Shown here piece by piece: positions 31,656-40,617 of a DNA stretch of 59,889 nucleotides. Under the pieces are notes generated by a model. It searched no databases. It saw nothing but the letters and a program-made list of their open reading frames with translations, and had not been told where the DNA came from. Made by a program: the position numbers and the translations under genes. How positions within the stretch are numbered: position 1 is the stretch's first letter; each line of letters opens with the position of its first letter. Source of the stretch: a virus; the IMG/VR virus record IMGVR_UViG_3300010371_000040, positions 1 through 59,889 of that record, one strand, 5' to 3'.

Positions 31656-32611
31656 TGGGCGCGCTGTATGGGTATATGCAGGCGACCCAGCGACTGCTTT
31701 CCGATGAAGTCCAGGCGGTTTATTCGCTGGATGACCTGGAGAACTATATCCAGCAGGGCCGCGAAGAAGTGGCGATGCAGGGGCAGTGCATCCGGCGGAC
31801 TACGCCCATCTCCGGCTCGATCATGGCGCTCCAGGTGGTCAACCCGGGGTCGGGCTACACCAACCCGACCATCCAGATATCGCCGCCCGACTCGCCGCAG
31901 GGGTTGTTGCCCTATCCCACCGGAGCTCAAGCGACGGGTACGCTTCAGCAGATCGGTGGCCAGATTTCCAACGGCAGCGTCAGCTTCGGCGGCAGCGGGT
32001 ACTATGCGCCGGCCGCGACGGTGGTCGATCCGACCGGCACAGGAGCCGTCGTGCAGCCGATCGTCTCGCCGGTATCGCAGACCACGTACGGGCAGGAGAC
32101 GTATCAGTTCGCCGATTTCCCGATGTCGATGTATCCCGGCGTCGGCCCGATCTTCGCCGCGCGCAGCGTGTCGGTGCAGTGGACGCAGTGGCAATATAGC
32201 ATCAGCTTCGTCTCGTTCTCGAAATACCAGGCGCTGGTCCGGCAGTACGTGTCGTCGTTCTTCGCGCCGCCCGTGATCGGCTGCCAGTTCGGGCAAGGCA
32301 CCGACGGCAGCTTCAAGCTCTATCCGCTGGCCGACCAGAACTATCAGCTCACGCTCGATGCGCTGTGCCTGCCGCTTCCGCTGCTCGACGACCAGTCGCC
32401 GGAAGCGATCCCCGACCCGTTCACCCGCGCGGTGCCGTATTACGCCGCCCACTTGGCGCTTCTTGGCCGCGCCTCGATGTTTCCGCAATACTCGCAACTC
32501 GCCATGGCCTATTTCAATCCCAAGGACGGCGGCCTTTTCGGCATGTATTTGCGCCGCGCTTGCGCGTTCACCCAACCAGGCCGGGTCAGCAGCTTCTATA
32601 GCCGGATATGA
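31655..32611 (+). CDS. Connector-like protein, paralogue 3 of 3, with GSGY insert
   Basis: 318 residues; ATG 31655 overlaps the preceding stop. It keeps the N-terminal pattern (RLLSDEVQAVYSLDDLENYI, GREEVAMQGQCIRR) and the AVPYYAAHLALLGRASMF segment. In the middle it has acquired GSGYTNPTIQISPPDSPQ and GSGYYAPAATVVDPTGTGA, the beta modules seen in neighbouring proteins. Confidence 0.65.
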   Translation: MGALYGYMQATQRLLSDEVQAVYSLDDLENYIQQGREEVAMQGQCIRRTTPISGSIMALQVVNPGSGYTNPTIQISPPDSPQGLLPYPTGAQATGTLQQIGGQISNGSVSFGGSGYYAPAATVVDPTGTGAVVQPIVSPVSQTTYGQETYQFADFPMSMYPGVGPIFAARSVSVQWTQWQYSISFVSFSKYQALVRQYVSSFFAPPVIGCQFGQGTDGSFKLYPLADQNYQLTLDALCLPLPLLDDQSPEAIPDPFTRAVPYYAAHLALLGRASMFPQYSQLAMAYFNPKDGGLFGMYLRRACAFTQPGRVSSFYSRI

Positions 32612-32865
32612 CGATGCACCTCGACAATCTCGCCCGCGCCGTCGAACTCCAGGCGCAACTGAAGCAGTGGCAGGAAGCGCTCAGCCGCTGCGATCCCGGC
32701 GTTTTCCAAGGTGCCTCGGTCCGCGTCTGGACGGCGGCTCACGGACATCAGGGCCAGAAGTCGGAAACGATCGTGAATCTGGAGGCCGGCCAGTTGAAGC
32801 CGTTCTGCGAAGAGAACATCCGGCGCGTTCAGACTGAACTTCGAGAAATCGGGGTGGAGATCTGA
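32608..32865 (+). CDS. Hypothetical structural-operon protein, 85 residues
   Basis: Coupled at both ends. Two helices (VELQAQLKQWQEALSRC and IRRVQTELREIGVEI) flank a small beta part. No known domain. Confidence 0.6.
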   Translation: MTMHLDNLARAVELQAQLKQWQEALSRCDPGVFQGASVRVWTAAHGHQGQKSETIVNLEAGQLKPFCEENIRRVQTELREIGVEI

Positions 32866-35117
32866 TGGCTGAAGGCGGCGCATCGCTCCCGGCAGCACCG
32901 CAGCGTACGCCGGGCCTGCCCGAGAACCCGGACATGCTCGTGTTCCAGGGTTTCCAGGGCATCGACACAAAGCCGCCTCGCCCATCCGTAGCCGACAATA
33001 TGTGCAGTTGGGCCTGCAACATGATGTTCTTGGGCGACGGGAACATCCGTACGTTGCCGGACCTCTCGCAGACCCCGCTCTACACGGCGCTCAGCAAGAC
33101 AATCATCCATTTCGACTTTTACGGTCTGTCGCCGGCGGGTCCGGCCAGCGGTCCATCGGCCATCGTCTTTCTCAGCGACGGCAGCGCTGTTTCGGTCGCC
33201 GCCTTCACCGGCGTAGTCACGAACGTTGCGCCGGCAGGAACATTCAATCCGCCCGCCGGCACCGCGGTGGCGACGCGGCAGTTCGGCGTGCAATATCTGC
33301 TGATCGCCACGAACCAGTCGCGCAATGGGTACTGGATCTGGGACGGGACGCTGCTCTATGCGCCGGGCACCATCGGGCCGGAAGTCACGCTGACCGACCC
33401 GGGCACGCTCTACGCATCGGCGCCGACGGTTACGGCGGTGGGTGGCAGCGGGTCCGGTGCGACCTTCACCGCCACGGTGAACGCCGGCGGGGTCGAACTC
33501 GTCACAGTGACAAATCAGGGGTCCGGCTGGTTGAACACCGACCCGGACACGGTGCTTCTGCATTTCACCGGTGGCGGCAGCGGGACGACGGCATACGGGC
33601 ACGCGGTCATCAACGACGGCGCGATTACGAACGCGGAGATCGTGAACGGAGGGTCGGGCTATACGAGCGTGCCCACGATCGGCATCACGGACGCGACCGG
33701 GAGCGGCGCAACCATCATTGTCGACGGCATTTCCGGTGGCGTTATCACGAGCGTGAAGATCACTCATTGCGGCTCAAATTACACCGCGCCGACCGCGACA
33801 GTGACGGGCGGCGGCGGAAGCGGCGCCAACATCGCCCTTCTTCTTCAGAACGGCGTGATCACCGGCGTTTCGATGGTCGACATCGGCAGCGGCTATATCG
33901 AGCGCCCGACCGTCTTCTTCATATCGTCGACCGGATCGGGTGCCAGCGCCGTTGCGGTCCTGTCTCAGGGAACCATCACCGATATCGATTTCGGCGACGG
34001 AGCCGGCGCGGGGTTCAGCGGGTCCGGCTACACCGCGCCGGTCATCGTCGGGTTCGAGGGCGGCGGCGGGCCGGCGAGCGGCACGGTGCAACTCATGCCG
34101 TTCGGCATTCAGGGCACGGCTATCGAGGTCTATCAGAGCCGCGTGTGGATTTCGACCACGCGCACCAAAGTCAAGACGTTCTTCAGCGCGCCCGGTTCAG
34201 CGGTCGACTTCAGCCCGAACGATGGCGGCGGCGTATTCCCGGCCACGGACTCGGTCCTGCGGTATCAGTGGATATCGCTCATCCAGTCGAACGGCTTCCT
34301 GTACCTCATCGGCGATTCGTCGGTGAACTATATTTCCGGAGTGACGACGGCAGGCTCTCCGGTTATCACGACCTTCTCGAACCTCAACGTCGACCCGCAG
34401 ATCGGATCGCCCTGGCGCGACAGTGTGATCTCGTACTCGCGCGCCGTGATCATGGCGAACCCGTTCGGCATCCATGCGATCTACGGCGGCTCGGTGCAGA
34501 AGATTTCGACGCCGCTTGACGGGGTGTTCGGGAGCGCGTCGACGACCCTCGTGCTCAACAACCCCTCGTCGGCGGTCGCGGAGGTGTTCGGCGTCCACGT
34601 CTACATGCTGCTGCTGCCGATCACCGACCCGATCAGCGGGCAAGAGGTCAACACGCTGTTCATGTGGGACGGCAAGCGCTGGTGGGCGTGCCAGACGAGC
34701 ATCGGCCTTCTGAAGATCGCGACCGAGGAGTGGGGCAGCACGATCAACGCCTACGGCACCGACGGCATCAGCATCTATAAGCTGTTCACGACGCCGAGCC
34801 TGCTGACGACCAAGACCATCCAGTCGAAGCAATGGATGCGGCCGTCGGTGAACGTCGAGAAGAAGGCGATGCAGATGTACGCTTTCTGGCAGACGAACGC
34901 CAACGCAACGCTGAACTTCACGGTCGACACCGAGAATGGCTCGACCGCGGTGACACAGGGATCGTTCACCTCGACGACCGGCACGACGACATTCGCCAGG
35001 TCGAACGCCGGCGACAACCTCGGCTATGCTATGGGCTTCACGATGACATCGAACAGCGTCGATTTCACCATCATCAACATGACGTTGCTCATCAAGCAGC
35101 AGAGGCTGAAGGTATGA
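32865..35117 (+). CDS. Tail hub / tail tubular-type protein with inserted GSGY modules
   Basis: A 750-residue protein, the largest of the head-tail block. The first 170 residues and the last 330 (starting near FGIQGTAIEVYQSRVWISTT) look like one conserved beta-propeller-type tail protein. Between them lie about five modules beginning GSGY or GSNY (GSGYTSVPTIGITDATGSGA, GSNYTAPTATVTGGGGSGA, GSGYIERPTVFFISSTGSGA). Position after the connectors suits a podovirus nozzle protein. Confidence 0.65.
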   Translation: MAEGGASLPAAPQRTPGLPENPDMLVFQGFQGIDTKPPRPSVADNMCSWACNMMFLGDGNIRTLPDLSQTPLYTALSKTIIHFDFYGLSPAGPASGPSAIVFLSDGSAVSVAAFTGVVTNVAPAGTFNPPAGTAVATRQFGVQYLLIATNQSRNGYWIWDGTLLYAPGTIGPEVTLTDPGTLYASAPTVTAVGGSGSGATFTATVNAGGVELVTVTNQGSGWLNTDPDTVLLHFTGGGSGTTAYGHAVINDGAITNAEIVNGGSGYTSVPTIGITDATGSGATIIVDGISGGVITSVKITHCGSNYTAPTATVTGGGGSGANIALLLQNGVITGVSMVDIGSGYIERPTVFFISSTGSGASAVAVLSQGTITDIDFGDGAGAGFSGSGYTAPVIVGFEGGGGPASGTVQLMPFGIQGTAIEVYQSRVWISTTRTKVKTFFSAPGSAVDFSPNDGGGVFPATDSVLRYQWISLIQSNGFLYLIGDSSVNYISGVTTAGSPVITTFSNLNVDPQIGSPWRDSVISYSRAVIMANPFGIHAIYGGSVQKISTPLDGVFGSASTTLVLNNPSSAVAEVFGVHVYMLLLPITDPISGQEVNTLFMWDGKRWWACQTSIGLLKIATEEWGSTINAYGTDGISIYKLFTTPSLLTTKTIQSKQWMRPSVNVEKKAMQMYAFWQTNANATLNFTVDTENGSTAVTQGSFTSTTGTTTFARSNAGDNLGYAMGFTMTSNSVDFTIINMTLLIKQQRLKV

Positions 35118-35287
35118 CGGCGACCCTAGACCGGCTCGAGCGCGAAAAGGAAGCGCTACACCGTGAAATCAGCCTATACGCCGATGCGCCGGCATTCATG
35201 GACAGCGACGTCATCAACCGGCGGATTTCCAAGGTGCGCGCGCGGATCGGCGAGATCGACGCGGCGCTAGAAAAGGTCGCGGAATGA
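35114..35287 (+). CDS. Small coiled-coil protein, 57 residues
   Basis: ATG 35114 overlaps the hub stop. Heptad-rich from end to end (ATLDRLEREKEALHREISLY, VRARIGEIDAALEKVAE). No known function. Confidence 0.6.
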   Translation: MTATLDRLEREKEALHREISLYADAPAFMDSDVINRRISKVRARIGEIDAALEKVAE

Positions 35288-35625
35288 GCGCGGCGCAGTT
35301 GTTCAATATTCCCGTGACCTCGGAACAGCGCGCCGAGTGGGTGTTCGCCAATGCGTCCTCGCACAACAGCATCGTCGACGCGATCCTGGCGCAAAAGGGC
35401 CAGAATTTGACCCGCTTTTCTCTCGATCCGCTGAACCCGACGAACATTCAGGACTTTCTGCTCGGGCACCAGTTCATGCACGACCAGATGGACCAAGTTC
35501 TCGGCATCGGAGGCAACGACTACACGTCGTTCGACCCCAACGATCCGAGCGCCGTGGATTATTTGTGGCAACAGCATGCCAATGAGCATATTTTGGCCGA
35601 AACTCAGCTTGGGATATCGTCATGA
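35284..35625 (+). CDS. Hypothetical structural-operon protein, 113 residues
   Basis: Coupled by ATGA. Starts FNIPVTSEQRAEWVFANASS and is rich in Asn/Asp/Gln. Probably a minor virion or assembly protein; no domain recognised. Confidence 0.6.
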   Translation: MSAAQLFNIPVTSEQRAEWVFANASSHNSIVDAILAQKGQNLTRFSLDPLNPTNIQDFLLGHQFMHDQMDQVLGIGGNDYTSFDPNDPSAVDYLWQQHANEHILAETQLGISS

Positions 35626-36383
35626 GCGCCAGACGCCGACCCTACAAGCGACCGGGTCCGAAAGCACCGGAGCCGAGAGCGAAAACCATCCCGATCATGG
35701 GCAAGCAGCCGAAACTTGAGGCCGGCCAGCTATCCCGTCCCGAAATGCACGAGCGTGCGGGCGCATATTCGTCCGAGCCGACCACCCTCCCCGATCCGAG
35801 AGCGAAAATGATCGACACATCGTACGAGTCCACCGTTCCCCGTCGCGTCGTGGAGGCCGAAATCGACGAACTGCTCGACTGGGCCATGCCGCGGTTCAAG
35901 CATCGGTGGCCGCGCTGCACCGAGCAGACCGTTCGTCCGTTCCTCATCATGGCGCTGCGCAACGGGCGGTATTGCTTCCTGCGCACCGGCATGGCCATCG
36001 CCTTGTTCGAGGCGGTGACCGACTGGACCGAGCCGGAGCGCGTGGTCAAGACGATATTCGTCGAGACACAGCCTTCGCGCGGCGTGCGCGGCACCGGCAA
36101 GCTGTCGGACGGGACCGAGATCACCGACCCGGCCGCCGCACCCGGCATCTATCGCGCCGTGAAGTTGGAACTGCCCAACCTGTATAAGGCCGGGTTCAAG
36201 TGGGCGATCGACATCAGCGCCGCCGAGTTTTTCTACGATGACTCGACCGGCGCCGACGTAGAGCCGATTGCCGAACTTCTCGGCAGCGACGGACGGCGCA
36301 TCACACATTCGGTCAACGTCAAGGCGGCGCTTGAGCGGGCCGAAGCGGCGAAAGTGGCTCTGACGGAGATGGCGGCGGAATGA
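35622..36383 (+). CDS. Hypothetical structural-operon protein, 253 residues
   Basis: A Pro/Arg/Lys-rich, disordered N-terminus (about 60 residues) and a mixed alpha/beta body (WAMPRFKHRWPRCTEQTVRP, AIALFEAVTDWTEPERVVKT). The body resembles a small acetyltransferase-like layout, but I see no clear acetyl-CoA motif. It lies next to the sulfotransferase/GNAT-like gene. Confidence 0.55.
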   Translation: MSARRRPYKRPGPKAPEPRAKTIPIMGKQPKLEAGQLSRPEMHERAGAYSSEPTTLPDPRAKMIDTSYESTVPRRVVEAEIDELLDWAMPRFKHRWPRCTEQTVRPFLIMALRNGRYCFLRTGMAIALFEAVTDWTEPERVVKTIFVETQPSRGVRGTGKLSDGTEITDPAAAPGIYRAVKLELPNLYKAGFKWAIDISAAEFFYDDSTGADVEPIAELLGSDGRRITHSVNVKAALERAEAAKVALTEMAAE

Positions 36384-36649
36384 TCGCGGGACGCATCAAG
36401 GGGGCGACCCGATATTTGGGTGCCCCAATCGGTTGGGAGCCGGATGAGCAAGGGCCGTGCGCGCATCTCGCTATCTGGGACCACGAGACAACGGCTGGCG
36501 AAGCGATGGCGAGCGTCTGGGAGCCAACACCAGATGAACTGGATCGCCTCGCGAATGGGGCAAAGGTCATTCTGACAGTTTGCGGTCACATTCACCCGCC
36601 AGTGTCTCTCAAGGTCGGCGCCGTGCCAAAAGACGAGGGCCCGGGGTGA
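36380..36649 (+). CDS. Hypothetical protein, 89 residues
   Basis: Coupled at both ends. Contains CAHLAIWDHETTAGEAMASV and a conserved-looking CGHIHPPVSL at the end. I recall this type of protein near phage structural genes but not its function. Confidence 0.6.
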   Translation: MIAGRIKGATRYLGAPIGWEPDEQGPCAHLAIWDHETTAGEAMASVWEPTPDELDRLANGAKVILTVCGHIHPPVSLKVGAVPKDEGPG

Positions 36650-37725
36650 GCCACCAGCCGTTCATCTGTCTTTCGCTTCCAAGGTCGCGCAGTCATTGGC
36701 TCGCGCGCTTTTTGTCGTATCGCGACGTCGCGTGCGGCCACGAGGAAGCGCGCCACATCCGGGGCGTGGACGATGTGCGGTCTCTGCTGTCGCTCCCGTA
36801 CGCCGGGTCCTGCGAGACAGCGGCCGCCCCGTTCTGGCGGCTGATCGTCCAGATGCGTCCCGATATCCGGATTGTGACCGTGCGCAGGCCGGTTTCCGAG
36901 GTCGTACGGAGCCTGATCCGCCTCAATATCCCGTTCGATGAGGCAAAGCTGACGAAGAACATCACGGCGCTCGACCGCAAGCTCGACCAGATCGAGGCCC
37001 GCGTCCCCGGAGTGCTGTCCGTCAACTACACCGATCTTTCGGGCGAGGAAGGGTGTCGGCGCGTTTGGGAGCACTGCCTGCCGTATGCATGGGACCAACA
37101 CCGATGGTTCCTGATGAGCGGGCAGAATATGCAGATCGATATGCACGCGCTCATGCGCTACCGGATTGCGTTCGGCGACCAGATGTCCCGCGCCGCGGCG
37201 TTGTGCGCCCGCGAAATCCGCTCGACCATCCTGCGCAACCGACAGCCGCGCGAACTCGACGGCATCACCTTCCAGGAAGAGACGTTCGACCAGTGGTGGG
37301 AAGGCGGGCAAAAGCTGTTCGCCGAGCACTGTCTCGACGTCGGCGAGACGCATGACGCCTACCTGCGCAAGAATGTGCCGCTGATGAAGCGCCTAGCCGA
37401 ACTCGGCGCGGTGCAGTTCATGACGGCGCGGTGCAACGGTCGCATGTTCGGCTATCTTGTGACGGTCATCGGCCCCTCGCTTGAGGACGAAAATCTTAAC
37501 ATCGGGACTCAGACGACGTTTTACGGCTCCCGCGATGTTCCGGGCCTGGGTCTGAGGCTGCAAAGGGCCTCGCTGGACGCGCTCAAGCGCCGCGGGGGCA
37601 CCTGGGACATCATCCCGCGCGCTGGCGTCCGGGGTAGCGGGCAGCGCATGGAAGCGCTTTACCGGCGGCTCGGAGCGGAGGATAACGGACGTCTGTTCCG
37701 CATCAGGCTGGAGGAGGCCGCGTAA
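36646..37725 (+). CDS. Sulfotransferase-like P-loop domain fused to a GNAT-like domain
   Basis: 359 residues from GTG 36646. ICLSLPRSRSHWLARFLSY (7-25) is the 5'-PAPS-binding loop signature of sulfotransferases, followed by VTVRRPVSEVVRSLIRL, like the 3'-phosphate site. From about residue 250 a second domain (FMTARCNGRMFGYLVTVIGP ... GLRLQRASLDALKRRG) looks like an acetyltransferase fold. It lies inside the virion block immediately before the ejection-type proteins. Substrate unknown. Confidence 0.6.
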   Translation: MSHQPFICLSLPRSRSHWLARFLSYRDVACGHEEARHIRGVDDVRSLLSLPYAGSCETAAAPFWRLIVQMRPDIRIVTVRRPVSEVVRSLIRLNIPFDEAKLTKNITALDRKLDQIEARVPGVLSVNYTDLSGEEGCRRVWEHCLPYAWDQHRWFLMSGQNMQIDMHALMRYRIAFGDQMSRAAALCAREIRSTILRNRQPRELDGITFQEETFDQWWEGGQKLFAEHCLDVGETHDAYLRKNVPLMKRLAELGAVQFMTARCNGRMFGYLVTVIGPSLEDENLNIGTQTTFYGSRDVPGLGLRLQRASLDALKRRGGTWDIIPRAGVRGSGQRMEALYRRLGAEDNGRLFRIRLEEAA

Positions 37726-37726
37726 C

Positions 37727-38887
37727 ATGGGACTTGGAGCAGCGGCGGGTGGACTTCTGGCATCGCTCGGCGTGGGCGAGGCGACGGCAGGCATTCTCGG
37801 CCCGGTCCTGGCAGACGCGGCTATCGGGACGGTGGGATCGGCCATTACCGGCGGAGACCCGCTGACCGGCGCGCTGATTGGTGGCGCAGCCGGCGGCATC
37901 GGCGACCTCTTTGGCGGCGCTGGCGGCATTGGTGGCCTGTTCGGAAGCGGGGCGGATGCGGCGACGCCAGGGCTGGCATCAGCGGGAAGTGCAGCAGCCC
38001 CGGCTTCCGAAATCGCCTCACCTGTGACAGGAGCGATACCGGCCGCAGGCGCGGCCGGGGCTGGCGGAGATATCAGCAGTATCGCGGGTTCGACCGGTGC
38101 GACGACAATAGGCGCCGGAGCCCCGAGCATCGCCCCGGCGGCGCTGGACCTGTCCACGGCCACGCCCGGCGCTGTGTCGGTCGGCGGTGCCGGTCTCAGT
38201 CCCGCGTCCATCACCGGAACCAGCCTTGCCGCGCCCGGCGCTGCGGGAGGAGCGGGCGCCATCGGTGGGGGCGGTGCGGGAGGCTTCGTCCCATCGGCGG
38301 CTCCTGCGCTCGATACCACCGGCATCTCGCCCGACATTCTGGCCGGTAATGCGCCGAGCCTGACCCAGCCGACAGACACCCTGGCCGGCGGCGGTTCGTT
38401 CGGCAGCAGGGCGCTCAACTACGTCAGCAACCATCCCGGCTTGGCGCTGGGCGGTCTCGGCCTCGGCGCGTCGCTGCTCATGAATTCGTCGGTCCCCGGC
38501 CTGGACTCGCTCCAGACTGAGGCGGGCCTGCTCGCGCAGAAGGGCAATTCTGCGGCCGGTGCGCTGCAGTCCGGCCAGTTGCCGCAGGGCGCGCAAGCCT
38601 CTCTAGATCAGGCCACCGAAGCGGCCAAGGCCACCATGCGCAGCCGGTTCGCCGGTCTCGGCCTGTCCGGCTCGACGCAGGAGGCTGAAGCGCTGTCCGG
38701 CATCGACCAGCAGGCGGCATCGCAGAAGTACCAGATGCTGCTGCAACTGACGCAGACCGGCCTCGGCGAACTCGGACAGGCCGACAGCCTCTACGGCACG
38801 ATCCTGAATGCCGAGGTCGCGCAGGACGCTAACGCATCGAACGCGATCAGCCGGTTCGCGGGAGCACTGGCTGGCGGGGCCGGATAA
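37727..38887 (+). CDS. Gly/Ala-rich ejection-type virion protein
   Basis: 386 residues. The first two thirds are extremely Gly/Ala-rich with hydrophobic stretches (AAAGGLLASLGVGEATAGIL). The last 130 residues are helical (LDQATEAAKATMRSRFAGLG). Internal podovirus proteins that enter the host membrane during DNA ejection often look like this. No lytic-transglycosylase motif is seen. Confidence 0.6.
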   Translation: MGLGAAAGGLLASLGVGEATAGILGPVLADAAIGTVGSAITGGDPLTGALIGGAAGGIGDLFGGAGGIGGLFGSGADAATPGLASAGSAAAPASEIASPVTGAIPAAGAAGAGGDISSIAGSTGATTIGAGAPSIAPAALDLSTATPGAVSVGGAGLSPASITGTSLAAPGAAGGAGAIGGGGAGGFVPSAAPALDTTGISPDILAGNAPSLTQPTDTLAGGGSFGSRALNYVSNHPGLALGGLGLGASLLMNSSVPGLDSLQTEAGLLAQKGNSAAGALQSGQLPQGAQASLDQATEAAKATMRSRFAGLGLSGSTQEAEALSGIDQQAASQKYQMLLQLTQTGLGELGQADSLYGTILNAEVAQDANASNAISRFAGALAGGAG

Positions 38888-40617
38888 TGGCTGATCCGAC
38901 GATTGATCCGAACGCGACGGTGACAGGCGCGCCGCCAGCCGATACAGCGACTACACCGGCAACCGCAGCTACGCCGCCGCAAAATACCCCGCAACCGCCG
39001 TCAACTTCTTCTCGACCGGCTGCAACCGCCGTTGCGCCGCGAACCGGCGGCGGCATGGCGGGCACCGTTGCGGCGATACGGCAAGGTTATGCCGACCAGG
39101 CGAGCCATCTGGACGACCAAGCGAAGGCGATGATCGCGCAGATCGGCAAGCAGGGCGATCAGCTCGGTGAGGCGATGAAGCGCGTCCGCGATGCGCAGGA
39201 CAAGGCCGACGAGGCGCAGACCGCCGCGACGAAGGCGCTCGCCGCACCGCCGAAGCACCCGGAGCAGGATTCGCTAAAGAAGATGGGCGGTCTGGCGACC
39301 GTCGTCGGCATCCTGGGCGGCCTGTTCACGCGCGCGCCCATGACGGCGAGCCTCAATGCCGCCGCCTCGGCGATAGAAGCCTATAACAAGGGCGACGAGA
39401 AGAACTACGAACTCGCCTACAAGCAGTGGCAGACGCAGACCGACATGATGTTCAAGGTTGCCGAGATGCAGAGCAACCGCGTCAAAGAGATCATGTCGAA
39501 CGAGGAAATGGGCCTCAACGAGCGCAAGACGATGCTCGACCTGACCCTGCGCGCGGCCGGCCTGTCGCAACTCGCCGACGCGGCTCGCATCAACGGCGAA
39601 AGTGTCGTGCTCGACTGGCAGGAGAAGATGCAGTCGGCGGCGCAGCAGTTCAAAATCCACGAAGACACGGTAAAGATGCACCATGAGGACCGCCTCGATG
39701 CGCTGCGTGCCCGCGAGGACGCTAAATGGACGCTGATGACTGGCGTGGGTGACGATGGGAAGCCGCAGCAGTTCTGGGTGAACCCGTCCGAGCGTAAAAT
39801 CGAGGACATGAACCGTCAGCCTGTCAATTACACGCCGACGAACCTGACAAAGGCCGCATCTGGTGCCGCGATCAGCGATGATGCAGCGGATTTCATCGCC
39901 GATGGTCTGTTGGCCGGCAATCGGCAGGCTGCGACTGGTCTGGCTCGCAACGCCGCCAACATGGCGAAGGTCGATGAGGCGCTGACTCGCAAGGCGAAGG
40001 AAAAGGGCGTCAGCGGTGCTGATCTGGCGGCGATACAGGCCGAATTCCAGGGCAACACTGCTGGCGAACGCGCTGTCGGCACGCGCACGGCTAACATGGA
40101 GATCGCAGCGAACGAGGTCAAAAATATGGCTCCGCTCGCGCTCATGGCGTCGGAGAAAGTAGATCGGACGCAGTACCCGACCCTCAACTCCGTTATTCTG
40201 GCGGCCGAGAAGGGCTCGGGCGACGAAGATGTCGTGCGGTTCGGCTTGGCTGCGAACTCTCTGATCTACATGTACGCCAAGTTCCTGAACCCAAACGGCA
40301 TCCCTACCGACGCCGACAAGGCAAAAGCCGCCGACATCCTGTCTACTGCGTGGGCTAAAGGACAGTTCCGGTCCGCAGTCGATCAAATCCAGCAGGAGAT
40401 AAAAGTCGGCAAAGAGGGGTTGAGCGAAACAAAAACCGAGCTGCGGGACTCTATGTCTGGTCGCGGCTCTACGAGTTCTCAGCCGACGCAGACTCCCGGT
40501 GCCCATCCCCCTATTCCCGCAGGTGTCCCGATGGACAAAAGCCCGCAGTGGAGCCCGAGCACCGGAAAGTTCTGGTGGAAGGACGATAGCGGTGCCTGGC
40601 AGTCGAAGGCTCCGTGA
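38887..40617 (+). CDS. Internal virion protein candidate
   Basis: 576 residues, coupled to the gene before. A Thr/Pro/Ala-rich N-terminus is followed by long helices (QASHLDDQAKAMIAQIGKQG, AYNKGDEKNYELAYKQWQTQ), one hydrophobic patch (MGGLATVVGILGGLFTRAPM) and a C-terminal PQWSPSTGKFWWKDDSGAWQ tail. Size and order fit a second ejection protein. ACTACACC occurs at 38950 inside the gene start. Confidence 0.6.
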   Translation: MADPTIDPNATVTGAPPADTATTPATAATPPQNTPQPPSTSSRPAATAVAPRTGGGMAGTVAAIRQGYADQASHLDDQAKAMIAQIGKQGDQLGEAMKRVRDAQDKADEAQTAATKALAAPPKHPEQDSLKKMGGLATVVGILGGLFTRAPMTASLNAAASAIEAYNKGDEKNYELAYKQWQTQTDMMFKVAEMQSNRVKEIMSNEEMGLNERKTMLDLTLRAAGLSQLADAARINGESVVLDWQEKMQSAAQQFKIHEDTVKMHHEDRLDALRAREDAKWTLMTGVGDDGKPQQFWVNPSERKIEDMNRQPVNYTPTNLTKAASGAAISDDAADFIADGLLAGNRQAATGLARNAANMAKVDEALTRKAKEKGVSGADLAAIQAEFQGNTAGERAVGTRTANMEIAANEVKNMAPLALMASEKVDRTQYPTLNSVILAAEKGSGDEDVVRFGLAANSLIYMYAKFLNPNGIPTDADKAKAADILSTAWAKGQFRSAVDQIQQEIKVGKEGLSETKTELRDSMSGRGSTSSQPTQTPGAHPPIPAGVPMDKSPQWSPSTGKFWWKDDSGAWQSKAP

